A stretch of 36,933 bases of DNA from Candidatus Amesbacteria bacterium (GCA_016219445.1 JACRNA010000030.1:1-36933); one strand, 5' to 3'; counted from the first letter of the stretch, positions 14,288 to 22,970 are shown. Numbers and translations: made by a program. Notes: generated by a model from the letters alone, not told the origin.

Positions 14288-15837
14288 TTTTTAGTCACCA
14301 GATAAAAAATTGCTTGGCCATAGGGATTACTGCTTGAACCCAGAAGTTCAATATTATCTGGTGGAGACTCGCGCCAATCCCAGTCTCCGGCTACATCTTC
14401 TCTTTGAGAAATCAAATAGAGTGAATTTGGCAAAAAAAGCTTTTCTTTGCCATTAAACGAGCCAAATATATATTTTCCGTCTAAACTAAAACCGTCATAA
14501 CCAGGAACGATATTCTCCTGTGGCTTATCGGTCATAAAGTTTTTGTGGAATTTAGCCGGATCATATCTGGTCCAAAATAGAAATCGCATCAGGGCTGGCT
14601 CATATGAATTGTTTATAAATACCCGTGAATAATTGTCTGAAATAGCCGTAATCTGAGTCATAATATTTTTGTAACCCACATGCCACCAGCGCCAGGATTG
14701 CTTGGAGTAATGGTTAAGATAATAGTAACCAACCCATATTAGTTGAGTGACAAGTAACAAGTAGCAAGTGACAAGTAGATACTTATTTTTGATTTGAGAT
14801 AAACCGGTGCCGATGGCGACGGCAAGTGGCGGAACCATCAGAAATAGGCGGGTGGCATGATAACCACCATCTGAAGTCAGTGATGCCGGAATGGGAGCCA
14901 AAACCAACCAGACAAGCCACAACCATTGTCTTTTTTTGGCTAAGATATATAAGCCCAGTAACAAAAATGGTGCAGTCAATGGTAATAATTGACCGATTAC
15001 CTGAATATTGTGTCTCATTACAGGATCCCCTCGGACAAACAAAAATTCGGATGAAAAGGGACGCAAATAATTCATAAACCATTCTCCGCTCGTCATAAAT
15101 GGTTTGTTTACAAAGAATTTTACAATTGTGGATGTCGATTCCTTTCTGAGAGTATATACTTTGTCAATGATTTCGCGGTTGTTTGTAAGACTCAAGATTC
15201 CAAAACGGTCTCGGGCAGGTCCTAAAAATATAAAATATAAAAGTGGAGCTATTAATAAACCAAAAAATAGCCCCTGCAATACCGGAAATACTTTTTCTTT
15301 GATAAGTAAGTAACCAATCCACAAAGGGACAAATAAGAGTGTAGTGCTGTATGTATACATCGAAAGTGCAAACATCAAAAAACCAAGTGCAAAACGTCGC
15401 TTTAAAAATAGAAGTGTGCCAAGCATTATCAGATCAAGCATCAGGACAACCTCAAAAGCGGCACGTGAATAGTGGATATGCCAAGGAAGTATGGCCAATG
15501 CAAAAGCAATCGAATATTTCTTGGTCAATAAAAACAAAATTGCTATCCCCAATACTCCAAAAATTACTTCTGGTAGGCGGACGCCATATTCGTTGAGTCC
15601 TGCAATCGCGATAGTCGGGACTGTGGCGTACATGAGAAGTGGCGCACGCCACTCGGCCAGAGAATGAATATAAAATGGCAAGAATTGCCTATATATATCT
15701 TGTCCTGTTTTTAACAAAGAATATGCTTGGTAACCAACATCTATCTCATCACCAAAGAGTTCTGGAGGACTAATGGTTAAAAATCCAATTCTTAATACCA
15801 GTCCAAGTGCTAAAATAAGACTAAGTTTCTTAGGCAT
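14284..15837 (-). CDS. GT-C membrane glycosyltransferase (GT39/ArnT/RgtA-like), paralogue 5
   Basis: 517 residues, the first gene of the leftward chain. LFGDEIDVGYQAYSLLKTGQD holds Asp30-Glu31; EWRAPLLMY and LPWHIHYSRAAFE replace the SFGDYKP and SPW..SRGA motifs, so this is the most diverged of the five paralogues. It is polytopic, with an extracytoplasmic C-terminus ending AIFYLVTKK. The ATG at 15837 immediately abuts the ATG of the divergent + strand GT2 (15838) with no base between them. A TATAAT sits at 15858-15853, inside the neighbour's coding sequence, and would give a leader of only about 9 bases. The heptamer array at 14747-14781 is in a membrane helix. Confidence 0.84.
   Translation of the reverse strand: MPKKLSLILALGLVLRIGFLTISPPELFGDEIDVGYQAYSLLKTGQDIYRQFLPFYIHSLAEWRAPLLMYATVPTIAIAGLNEYGVRLPEVIFGVLGIAILFLLTKKYSIAFALAILPWHIHYSRAAFEVVLMLDLIMLGTLLFLKRRFALGFLMFALSMYTYSTTLLFVPLWIGYLLIKEKVFPVLQGLFFGLLIAPLLYFIFLGPARDRFGILSLTNNREIIDKVYTLRKESTSTIVKFFVNKPFMTSGEWFMNYLRPFSSEFLFVRGDPVMRHNIQVIGQLLPLTAPFLLLGLYILAKKRQWLWLVWLVLAPIPASLTSDGGYHATRLFLMVPPLAVAIGTGLSQIKNKYLLVTCYLLLVTQLIWVGYYYLNHYSKQSWRWWHVGYKNIMTQITAISDNYSRVFINNSYEPALMRFLFWTRYDPAKFHKNFMTDKPQENIVPGYDGFSLDGKYIFGSFNGKEKLFLPNSLYLISQREDVAGDWDWRESPPDNIELLGSSSNPYGQAIFYLVTKK
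14747..14781. repeat. Degenerate heptamer array, unit GTRACAA (5 copies)
   Basis: Units GTGACAA, GTAACAA, GTAGCAA, GTGACAA, GTAGATA. It encodes YLLVTCYLLLVTQ. The clearest heptamer array in the window. Confidence 0.85.
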
Positions 15838-16698
15838 ATGCTATCTGTAATCATTATAAACCACAATACACCTGAAATTACCAAGAAATGTGTAGAATGT
15901 GTATTGACATCCCAAAATATTAAATTGGAAATAATTTTGGTAAATAACACACCATCAGACAAATTTAGTTTTCCGGGCGTAACAATCATCAACAATAAGA
16001 CTCCTCATGGATTTGGTACAAATAATAATATCGGCATGAAAGTGGCCAAAGGTGACAAGATTTTGTTACTCAATAGTGATGCTTATGTCTATCCTGATAC
16101 CTTGGCCAAGTGTTACGCCCAAAATTATGAAGTCTTGGGGTGTCAACTTCTAAACGAAGATTTATCGATCCAACCATCTTGGGGTTATTTCCCGACGCTG
16201 CGACGGATATTTCAGTTTCAAGTTTTTATAGATAATTTTCCAATAATCCGTAAATTCATTGATTCCGTCCATGTCCGTAATTTGTCCAGATTTACCAAAA
16301 CCCAAAAAGCCGACTGGGTGATGGGAGCATTTGTGATGCTTAAGCGTGACGTATATGAAAAAACTAGTGGATTTGATGAGAATTTCTTTATGTATGGTGA
16401 GGAAGTCGAACTTCAATTTAGATCTTCAAAACTTGGATTCAAAACCTGGTATTACCCGGAGGCCAAAAGTGTACACTTAGCAAGGCAAAGCAATACATTA
16501 TCCACGTCTTTCTTAGGCGAAATGAAAGGTTATTTATATTGGTTTAAAAAATATAACTCCCCCCTTGAACAGTTTTTGCTAAAGCTTGTTTTACTCTTTG
16601 GTTGTGCCATCCGCATCCCCGCCTGGGCTGTCTGGGGAAAATGGAACCTTGTCAACTCTTATATCCAAGTCTTGCCACTTTTACTTAAGGAGTTTTAG
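15838..16698 (+). CDS. GT2 glycosyltransferase (WbbL/rhamnosyltransferase-like)
   Basis: 286 residues on the + strand. MLSVIIINHNTPE is a standard GT2 N-terminus, which confirms the ATG at 15838. Then VNNTPSD (35-41), GFGTNNNIG (58-66) and LLNSDA (77-82, replacing DxD). MGAFVMLKRDVYEKTSGFDENFFMYGEEVEL is the typical acceptor/catalytic region of rhamnosyltransferase-type GT2s. A hydrophobic C-terminal segment suggests membrane attachment. It is the only + strand gene between two long leftward chains. Its start abuts the divergent GT-C start (CATATG junction) and its last 18 bases overlap the convergent GT2. TAAAAT at 15811-15816 is the only promoter-like box seen upstream, without a good -35. 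Confidence 0.88.
   Translation: MLSVIIINHNTPEITKKCVECVLTSQNIKLEIILVNNTPSDKFSFPGVTIINNKTPHGFGTNNNIGMKVAKGDKILLLNSDAYVYPDTLAKCYAQNYEVLGCQLLNEDLSIQPSWGYFPTLRRIFQFQVFIDNFPIIRKFIDSVHVRNLSRFTKTQKADWVMGAFVMLKRDVYEKTSGFDENFFMYGEEVELQFRSSKLGFKTWYYPEAKSVHLARQSNTLSTSFLGEMKGYLYWFKKYNSPLEQFLLKLVLLFGCAIRIPAWAVWGKWNLVNSYIQVLPLLLKEF
15853..15858 (-). promoter_or_regulatory. Possible -10 box for the leftward chain starting at 15837
   Basis: TATAAT on the - strand, 15 bases from the ATG. No good -35 hexamer is seen at 16-18 bases. It lies within the opposing GT2 coding sequence, as it must because the two starts abut. Confidence 0.35.
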
Positions 16699-17517
16699 CT
16701 TCTCGGAAGTCCAAAGGATTAAAGCGATTATCAGTTGTTTGAGCCAGCCGTTGTACCAAATACCAGCTTCCGTGCGGTATCTCTGGGCTGAAGGCAAGGT
16801 GTTTGGTTTATTTAATAATTTTCGGATTGGATAAATAATTATTTCCCAAAGATTTCTATATTTATCAGGCGAAGTCTGTTTTGTACTTTGACCATGACCA
16901 TGAATAATGGCAACTCTCGGATCAAAAATATTTTTTAATCCCACCAGTCTCAATCTTCTGCAAAAATCCATGTCTTCAAAAAACATAAATACTTCCTCGG
17001 TAAACGGACCGATAACATCCAATGTTTTCCTAGAAAAAAACAAGCACGCTCCCGAAACAGAATTTACTTCCACAGGAATTTTTGAGTCGGGTGTGTATTT
17101 ATTTTTATGAAGAAGTGTATTTAGAATGCTCGGCTCTGGAAATACCGAGCCCTGAAGAGTTCCGTCTGTATCAACAAATTTTGGACCCACGACACCAATT
17201 TTTGGATCACTTTTCAAGAGAGCCAGCTCCACTTCGAAAAAATCTTTTGGCAATCTGGTGTCGGGATTTAAGACTAGTAAATATTCTCCTGTAGCTTTTT
17301 TTAGTCCTTGGTTCCAGGCTCTCGGCAAACCAATATTAGAGCTATTTTGAATATAAGTTACTTTGGGATCTTGGGGTATTTTGGGAGGCTTGTGAGAATT
17401 ATTATCAATCAAAATTAATTCTAGATTTGGATATTTAGTGTCCAAAACAGACTTGATACAACGGGTAAAAGACTCCCCCACATTCCAATTGACACAAATT
17501 ACGCTAATCTTTTCCAT
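16681..17517 (-). CDS. GT2 glycosyltransferase (rhamnosyltransferase-like)
   Basis: 278 residues. MEKISVICVNWNVGE, IDNNS (37-41), NIGLPRAWNQG (61-71), LNPDTRL (83-89) and VSGACLFFSRKTLDVIGPFTEEVFMFFEDMDFCRRL follow the standard order of GT2 enzymes related to rhamnosyltransferases. The NPD triplet replaces DxD, as is usual in this group. It probably adds a sugar to a lipid-linked oligosaccharide in the cytoplasm. Last gene of the second leftward chain. It overlaps the upstream GT2 by 19 bases and the convergent + strand GT2 by 18, so the two 3' ends share coding DNA. No terminator hairpin was seen at this convergent junction. Confidence 0.88.
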   Translation of the reverse strand: MEKISVICVNWNVGESFTRCIKSVLDTKYPNLELILIDNNSHKPPKIPQDPKVTYIQNSSNIGLPRAWNQGLKKATGEYLLVLNPDTRLPKDFFEVELALLKSDPKIGVVGPKFVDTDGTLQGSVFPEPSILNTLLHKNKYTPDSKIPVEVNSVSGACLFFSRKTLDVIGPFTEEVFMFFEDMDFCRRLRLVGLKNIFDPRVAIIHGHGQSTKQTSPDKYRNLWEIIIYPIRKLLNKPNTLPSAQRYRTEAGIWYNGWLKQLIIALILWTSEKLKLLK

Positions 17518-18293
17518 AAAGCCCAGAGTATCGGTACCAAGTAACCTGGATGTCTAAAACTTCTTTTTATCAAACTAACGATGTGTGCTGGCCATAATTT
17601 GGCGTCGATGTTTTTCCATACAGCAAGTAAATAATTACGCTCTTTAATATATTGAAGTTTCTTAGCTGGAAACGATTTTGGGAAGGTCCCTTCAGTCAAA
17701 TGATCTACCTTACACTTGGGATCCCAAATTATTTTGTATCCGGCTTTGTGAGCTCGTAGTCCCAAATCCAGATCTTCAAAATATCCGGGTGTAAATATGG
17801 GATCAAATCCTCCCAGTTTGTTCCAGAGATCGCGTCTGATAGCACTACTCCCTCCAGATGGCCAGAGTGAATCATGAAGTTTGTCATCCAGCCTACCATT
17901 GGCAAACTCCAACATGCCATTGATCCACCTGCCATCGGCCCACGATCTACCATCTTCATTAAAAGTCACTGCAAAAACATTTTTATCTTTAAAATGTTTT
18001 AGGGTGTTTTTTACTAAATCTTTCTGGGGTTTTAAGTCCTGGTTTAACAAAAATACAATGTCACCTGTAGCTTTTTTGAATCCGTCGTTGACCGAAATGG
18101 GAAAACGCAAATTGGCGGCGTGTTTAATAAGTTTTGCCTGAGGATAATTCTTGGTTATAAATTCTGCCGAACCGTCAATCGACGTATCATCAACAAGTAT
18201 TATCTCATCCACATCAAGTTTATTTACAAATAGCAAATTGTCTTCTAGATATTTTTTGCCGTTGTAAACCGGGATGACAACAGAGGTCGTCAT
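17499..18293 (-). CDS. GT2 glycosyltransferase
   Basis: The frame is open to 18350, but MTTSVVIPVYNGKKYL at 18293 is the natural GT2 start and makes an ATGA overlap with the upstream stop; this gives 264 residues. VDDTSIDGS (34-42) and LLNQDLKP (82-89) correspond to the nucleotide-binding and DxD positions. GGFDPIFTPGYFEDLDLGLRAHKAGYK is the acceptor-side motif with the ED pair. A family of short cytoplasmic GTs that extend lipid-linked glycans; exact sugar unknown. The C-terminus (RSFRHPGYLVPILWALWK) looks amphipathic and membrane-associated. It overlaps the downstream GT2 by 19 bases. Confidence 0.86.
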   Translation of the reverse strand: MTTSVVIPVYNGKKYLEDNLLFVNKLDVDEIILVDDTSIDGSAEFITKNYPQAKLIKHAANLRFPISVNDGFKKATGDIVFLLNQDLKPQKDLVKNTLKHFKDKNVFAVTFNEDGRSWADGRWINGMLEFANGRLDDKLHDSLWPSGGSSAIRRDLWNKLGGFDPIFTPGYFEDLDLGLRAHKAGYKIIWDPKCKVDHLTEGTFPKSFPAKKLQYIKERNYLLAVWKNIDAKLWPAHIVSLIKRSFRHPGYLVPILWALWKRLA

Positions 18294-19402
18294 GATACTC
18301 TCATTTTTAACACTGTAACAACACTCGTTGCTGCAAATATTGCCCTGCATATCGAGATTATATTATCAGGTATAAAAGTGTAAAAGGATAAAAGTATAAC
18401 AGTGGATACACAAAATAAAACTAATATTGGAAATTTCGTTTTTATTTTTTGAGCTATAAATATGATTAAAAGAATGCTCACCCAAGTAAACCATTGGGGA
18501 TGCCAATTGGTAACTGAATAAAATAGTAATAAAATAGCTGTAAACCAGCCCCATGTTAGCAATTGTTGTGGCTTGTACCAATTCCACCAATAAAGCAAAA
18601 GAATACCTAGCCAAAATAGTGATATGTATTGTGAACCGGAAACCAATATTTTGGCATAGTCCAATTTATCAGTCTGACTGGCAAGAAGTGCATAGTGCTT
18701 GAAAGCGATAGATCTTAAATAGGGGCTAATAATTAGTCCATAAGTAGCAAGACCTGCCAATATTGAAATTATTTTTTCTTTTAAATTTTTCCCCAGTATT
18801 GGTAACAAAAATAAAGGGAACGGTTTAAACCCAGAGGCTACTCCCAGTAGGACGGCCGAAAAATATGACGACCTCTGGGCAACTAATGCAGCAATGGCCA
18901 CTAAATAGCCTATCAAAATATCAAATTGTCCCATGGCATACGCGGAGTATAGAATTACAGGATTCAGGGCACAGAAAATCAAGATTGATTTTTTATATTT
19001 TGAATCCGACAGTTTGTATATTGCAAATACCAAGACTGCCTCAAGAATCAAATAGGGAGCTTTCAACATAAATAATAGGTAGTTCCATGATGGCATTTGT
19101 TTGGCAATTTCTGCTTCATTTAATAAGGCTACTAGTGTGGTAAATGGATAAACTGGTGAAGTTAGACTCATAAATAGACCGTGAACCCAATAAGCTAGTG
19201 GTGGATATATAAACAAGCCATCGGTAAATATCTCGACCCACCTATCATCACGTGGTTGTCTACTCAGGTAATCATAAAACTGGGTTACCTGATTTTTTTG
19301 AGAAATTAGATAGCCCCCCATTCCCATGGCCCGAACATCAGGATGATAGGCGATAGGCATAAGTACAAAACGCAAGATAATTCCCAATATTATAAATATC
19401 AT
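18290..19402 (-). CDS. GT-C membrane protein, GT87/DUF2029-like
   Basis: 370 residues. The first loop has AYHPDVRAMGMG (Asp22), then IYPPLAYWVHG and YAMGQFDILIGYLVAI (MGQFD at 157-161), corresponding to the WGQxD motif of GT87-like enzymes. A late NWHPQWFTW replaces the HERY motif. About nine hydrophobic segments. It probably transfers a sugar from polyprenyl-phosphate on the outer face; it may equally be an uncharacterised GT-C relative. ATGA overlaps both up- and downstream show tight coupling. It contains an octamer array at 18371-18402 near the C-terminus, encoding LSFYTFI. Confidence 0.72.
   Translation of the reverse strand: MIFIILGIILRFVLMPIAYHPDVRAMGMGGYLISQKNQVTQFYDYLSRQPRDDRWVEIFTDGLFIYPPLAYWVHGLFMSLTSPVYPFTTLVALLNEAEIAKQMPSWNYLLFMLKAPYLILEAVLVFAIYKLSDSKYKKSILIFCALNPVILYSAYAMGQFDILIGYLVAIAALVAQRSSYFSAVLLGVASGFKPFPLFLLPILGKNLKEKIISILAGLATYGLIISPYLRSIAFKHYALLASQTDKLDYAKILVSGSQYISLFWLGILLLYWWNWYKPQQLLTWGWFTAILLLFYSVTNWHPQWFTWVSILLIIFIAQKIKTKFPILVLFCVSTVILLSFYTFIPDNIISICRAIFAATSVVTVLKMRVS
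18371..18402. repeat. Degenerate octamer array, unit TATAAAAG (4 copies)
   Basis: Units TATAAAAG, TGTAAAAG, GATAAAAG, TATAACAG. Near the 3' end of the GT87-like gene. Confidence 0.75.
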
Positions 19403-20430
19403 ATTAGTTCCAATAATTTTACCTTAAATTTATCTTCATCAAACACGGAGGCTTTATTTTGGGCAAGCTTAGACAAATATGACATTTTTTGGGTATCAAA
19501 TATTAATTCTAGAGTTTGCTTTTCAAGAACACTTGGTTCATCCCACAAAAATCCATCTTCACCATGGGTGACTATTTCGGGGTGCCCACCCAATTTGACA
19601 ATCATAGGGACACATCCTGCTGACATGGCTTCGACCACCGTCATACCAAAATGTTCTACTTTCTCTGGGTGAAGTCTTTGATCTATCCCGTAACCGCTCG
19701 CTGACCAAAAAATACTAGCCCGCGAATAAAGCTTCTTTAGATCGGCAAGATCCGGATTTATCACAAATTCCACAGGCAGATCGGCAGCTAAGCTTTTCAA
19801 TTTTGCAAAACTCCCATCTGTAGTTCCAATATTGGTATTCCCAGCTAATATCAGCTTCCATTCCGGGATCTGCTTGTAAATATTTTTAAAAGATTGAATT
19901 AATATCTCATGACCTTTAATCTGAGCGAGATTAGAAAACCTACCTACGTAAATAATTTGCTTAAACTTGGGTCCTATTTTAAAGTCATTGGTTCTGATAG
20001 GTGGATATAACACCCTACTTTCGACCCAATATTCTAGGTCAATAACCGATTTTGTAAATTTTGAATTGGCGAGAAAAGTATAAAATTTTGATTTGATTAT
20101 ATTTTTGAGATTGTGACCCGAAACTCCATGGTGTGGATATTGCAAATTAATAAATGTTTTTTTAGCGAGTGAAATTGGTAAACTGCCATCGGAATTCCAA
20201 AACACTAAGTCATATTCGTGTGTGGAATATTTGGATACAAAGTGACAACTGGTTAGATCTATACCGAAACGGTCTATTATACTCTGTGAGATATTGGTAG
20301 GCCAATATATGTCTACAGCAAAATTACTATCAGCCAAGACCTTGGCAATAGTTGCCATATATTTTTCCCCACCGCCCAGAGAATCCCAATAGGGATCATA
20401 AATTAACGCTTTGCGATTTGTGCTTCCCAT
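19399..20430 (-). CDS. GT4-family glycosyltransferase, ALG11-like
   Basis: 343 residues. DPYWDSLGGGEKYMATIA (about 12-29) is the N-terminal glycine-rich acceptor motif seen in ALG11-like GT4s. The C-terminal half has YVGRFSNLAQIKGHE, LAGN, then EHFGMTVVEAMSAGCVPMI with the E-x7-E pair Glu259/Glu267. Predicted cytoplasmic addition of hexose to a lipid-linked glycan from a nucleotide sugar. The start overlaps the upstream GT2 by 28 bases, the longest same-strand overlap here; because MGSTNRKALIYDPYWD gives a complete beta strand 1, the start seems right. ATGA overlap with the downstream GT87-like gene. Confidence 0.86.
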   Translation of the reverse strand: MGSTNRKALIYDPYWDSLGGGEKYMATIAKVLADSNFAVDIYWPTNISQSIIDRFGIDLTSCHFVSKYSTHEYDLVFWNSDGSLPISLAKKTFINLQYPHHGVSGHNLKNIIKSKFYTFLANSKFTKSVIDLEYWVESRVLYPPIRTNDFKIGPKFKQIIYVGRFSNLAQIKGHEILIQSFKNIYKQIPEWKLILAGNTNIGTTDGSFAKLKSLAADLPVEFVINPDLADLKKLYSRASIFWSASGYGIDQRLHPEKVEHFGMTVVEAMSAGCVPMIVKLGGHPEIVTHGEDGFLWDEPSVLEKQTLELIFDTQKMSYLSKLAQNKASVFDEDKFKVKLLELI

Positions 20431-21155
20431 AATCTGGCATAAATAACAAACATATTAAATACCTGAAATATTCCGTCAATTATGCCCTCTACCCCATCTC
20501 TCCAAGCTTGGAGTTTTATAAATCTGTGCCAAAATTCTGTCAACATTACTCTACATAATCTCCAAGATACGACAGCTGGATGATTTGACTTTAGCCTAAG
20601 ATCTGATTCGTAACCAGTAAATAATAAAGTTTTCTCCAACATGGATTCCAAATCGCGGTGAGAGAAGTGCACCAATGAATTTTCCAAATCTCCAATTTCA
20701 CCTTCTACCATAGGTTGTTCGTGTAAAGCATGTTCATACCCCCGTAATTTTTCCTTTTTGTAAAGTCGTACAACTTTGTCGTTTCCCCAACCACCAAATT
20801 TCATTTCTTTTCCCAAATAAAAATTTCGACGGGGAAGTCTATATGCCGAAAATAAACTATCTGTACAAATTATCTGCTCAATTTCCTGTGCGAGTAATGG
20901 AGTTACTCGTTCGTCAGCGTCAACATACAATATCCAGTCCCCCTTAGCAGACTTTAAGCCATCGTTTCTAAAGTTGTTGTAACCAGAACCAGGCTGAGAC
21001 TTAACTATTTTTGCTTTGAAACCCTTGGATATAATATTGGTCTTATCAGTATTGCCGGTATCAACAACAATTATTTCATCTGCAAATTTAAGTGAGATTA
21101 GGCAATCCTCTATCATTGTTTCTTCATTCAAAGTGATGACAATTGCGCTAAGCAT
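20403..21155 (-). CDS. GT2 glycosyltransferase, WaaE/KdtX-like
   Basis: ATG at 21155 (MLSAIVITLNEE) was chosen over an in-frame TTG at 21170; an AAAGGAT sequence a few bases upstream is one of the few good Shine-Dalgarno sites here. 250 residues. VDTGNTDKT (31-39) and YVDADER (77-83, DxD), then LPRRNFYLGKEMKFGGWG and ALHEQ. This is the same layout as the GT2s at 3127 and 22053. Likely role: sugar addition to a lipid-linked core on the cytoplasmic face. The C-terminus has the RDGVEGIIDGIFQVF membrane-associated helix typical of the group. The upstream gene ends 4 bases before the start. Confidence 0.88.
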   Translation of the reverse strand: MLSAIVITLNEETMIEDCLISLKFADEIIVVDTGNTDKTNIISKGFKAKIVKSQPGSGYNNFRNDGLKSAKGDWILYVDADERVTPLLAQEIEQIICTDSLFSAYRLPRRNFYLGKEMKFGGWGNDKVVRLYKKEKLRGYEHALHEQPMVEGEIGDLENSLVHFSHRDLESMLEKTLLFTGYESDLRLKSNHPAVVSWRLCRVMLTEFWHRFIKLQAWRDGVEGIIDGIFQVFNMFVIYARLWEAQIAKR

Positions 21156-22056
21156 ATGATCCTTTCCCAAATTTTCCCAAATAAAAATCTCTTATTCCAA
21201 TTTTTTGCCAAGTCCGGCCGAATAATAATAATTTCAGAGATTCTTTGACTAATGAAAGCTTAGTTTTGAAAGGTGCCCATCTCATACCAAAATACATCCG
21301 ATTACGAGCGATATAATAATCCGCCAACGGTGATCCGATTCCTGCTGCCTGACCGACTTTGTGCCAGACTACACTTTTTGGTGCATACATTAGTTTAAAA
21401 TGAGCTTTTCTAATGCACTGACACAAATCGTTTTCCTCATAGTACAAAAAATATTTCTCATCTATAACTCCAACCGTTTTTAGTGTCTCACATCTAATCA
21501 GCATTGAAGAACCGGTTGCATGACCAACTTCCCGCTCCTTGTCAAACTGACCTTTATCTACCTCGTTCATACCTGTATGCACAGCAAAGACATTGTTCCA
21601 GTCATTATCACCTCCGGCATACCAAATCACTTTACCTATTTCTTTTTTGGTATAACGGTTTTTGTGAAATTCAAATCCTGGGGCGAAATAGACTTTTGAT
21701 GCCACGACAGCAGTCAACTTGTCTTTTGTCATTACTTTAAGTGCTTCGTCCAATGCCCGCGGATCGACTACGATATCCGGATTTACTATCCAGACAAAAT
21801 CATAATTATGTTCTAATGCATAATTTAGACCCACATTATTTCCGCCAGCGTAACCCATATTTTTATTCGTCTCAATTAAACTCAAAAGGGATCCCCCTTC
21901 AAGCGTGAAGGGGAACCCCTTTATATAATCCTGAGACCCATCCGTTGATCCCCCGTCAATAACCAAAATATCTGTATTTATTTTTTGCAAGCTCACAAGA
22001 CATTCGCCAATATATTTCTTACTGTTGTAAGATAGCACCACTGTAAGTACTTTCAT
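21148..22056 (-). CDS. GT2 glycosyltransferase, rhamnosyltransferase-like
   Basis: ATG at 22056 (MKVLTVVLSYNSKKY) creates an ATGA overlap with the previous stop and fits the family; 302 residues. IDGGSTDGS (33-41), NMGYAGGNNVGL (66-77), VNPDI (91-95), ATGSSMLIRCETLKTVGVIDEKYFLYYEENDLC and a C-terminal YYIARNRMYF, characteristic of this GT2 group. Between IDGGSTDGS and the NMGYAGGNN motif it has a few more residues than usual (FPFTLEGGSLLSL). That segment is encoded by the 38-base inverted repeat at 21885-21922, which suggests an in-frame insertion. Confidence 0.87.
   Translation of the reverse strand: MKVLTVVLSYNSKKYIGECLVSLQKINTDILVIDGGSTDGSQDYIKGFPFTLEGGSLLSLIETNKNMGYAGGNNVGLNYALEHNYDFVWIVNPDIVVDPRALDEALKVMTKDKLTAVVASKVYFAPGFEFHKNRYTKKEIGKVIWYAGGDNDWNNVFAVHTGMNEVDKGQFDKEREVGHATGSSMLIRCETLKTVGVIDEKYFLYYEENDLCQCIRKAHFKLMYAPKSVVWHKVGQAAGIGSPLADYYIARNRMYFGMRWAPFKTKLSLVKESLKLLLFGRTWQKIGIRDFYLGKFGKGSYA
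21885..21922. repeat. 38-base imperfect inverted repeat in GT2 CDS
   Basis: Two 17-base arms (21885-21901 and 21906-21922) match at 15 of 17 positions around an AGCG centre. It is G+C-rich against an A+T-rich background. It encodes the PFTLEGGSLLS insert. It looks like a small palindromic (REP/MITE-like) insertion that kept the frame. Confidence 0.7.
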
Positions 22057-22952
22057 ACGCCTAATTTTCTGGCTAATTTGAACCATAGTTTTCCAAATAT
22101 GTTTGACTCATCTATTTTTGCTTGATATGCCCACCACTTATATTCAATCATTTTGTCATTTATCATTTTATCAATTGATTCTGGTTCTAAATTCTCCGGT
22201 AAAAACCCACCATCTTGCCAGAGCTTGAGATACAAAACTAATTCTGAAAATGCCTGTAATAGGCTCAAAGCGAGTCCATGAATACCGTCTCTATATCCGT
22301 GTCTGACAAAATATTGTCTGATAAATTCTTCTATAGGTTTTGAAATTAAATCCACTTTCGTGAATCTATAGCCTTTTTCCAAGACAATACTTTTTTGATG
22401 ATCGGTATATCTATTTATCTTATCTACATACTCGAATATCGAATTGTAGTGATGGTGAATAATAGAAAATTGCTCTTTTGCCTCCAAATCCAAGCCTTTT
22501 CCGCGGGTAAAAGGAACACTATGAATTGCATTGTCCCAGGTCAAGGCGTCTTTTTTGAAAAGCCGGTAGACATAATCAGGCCACCAATGATCGCTTTTAA
22601 TCCATTTGCCAAAAATCAAATTTTTACGGGGGATTCTAACAAAGTCTACACCCCCTACGATCGTCTCCTTTATTTTTTCTGCTAAATCTTGCAATACCTC
22701 CTCATCTGCATCCAGAAGCAAAATCCACTCACCCTTAGCTTTGGCAATTGCAAACGCACGGATTGGCTCGACAATTCCTGTGTGTTCATGATAATAAACC
22801 TTACATTCGAGTTTCTTGGCGATTTGAGCAGTCTTATCTGTACTTGCCTTGTCTACCACTACCACTATTTCATCTGCAAAATCCTTGACAGATGCCACTA
22901 CTCTAGGTAGATTTTTCTCCTCATTCCAGGCTACAATTACAACAGATAGCAT
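22053..22952 (-). CDS. GT2 glycosyltransferase, WaaE/KdtX-like with extended C-terminus
   Basis: 299 residues. MLSVVIVAWNEEKNL, VDKASTDKT (33-41), LLDADEE (79-85, DxD), IPRKNLIFGKWIKSDHWWPDYVYRLF. Same group as 3127 and 20403. RHGYRDGIHGLALSLLQAF is the membrane-associated helix. The C-terminus is about 40 residues longer than in its relatives; part of it, SIDKMINDKMIEYKW, is encoded by an octamer array (22148-22179). Start preceded by GAAGGAAGT, a good Shine-Dalgarno. An 18-base gap separates it from the upstream gene, the only sizeable gap in this chain, so an internal promoter here is possible (TATAAAA lies in the gap). Confidence 0.87.
   Translation of the reverse strand: MLSVVIVAWNEEKNLPRVVASVKDFADEIVVVVDKASTDKTAQIAKKLECKVYYHEHTGIVEPIRAFAIAKAKGEWILLLDADEEVLQDLAEKIKETIVGGVDFVRIPRKNLIFGKWIKSDHWWPDYVYRLFKKDALTWDNAIHSVPFTRGKGLDLEAKEQFSIIHHHYNSIFEYVDKINRYTDHQKSIVLEKGYRFTKVDLISKPIEEFIRQYFVRHGYRDGIHGLALSLLQAFSELVLYLKLWQDGGFLPENLEPESIDKMINDKMIEYKWWAYQAKIDESNIFGKLWFKLARKLGV
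22148..22179. repeat. Degenerate octamer array (4 copies)
   Basis: Units TCATTTTG, TCATTTAT, CATTTTAT, CAATTGAT. It encodes the IDKMINDKMIE repeat in the C-terminal extension of the GT2. Confidence 0.65.
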
Positions 22953-22970
22953 ACTTCCTTCTATTTTATA

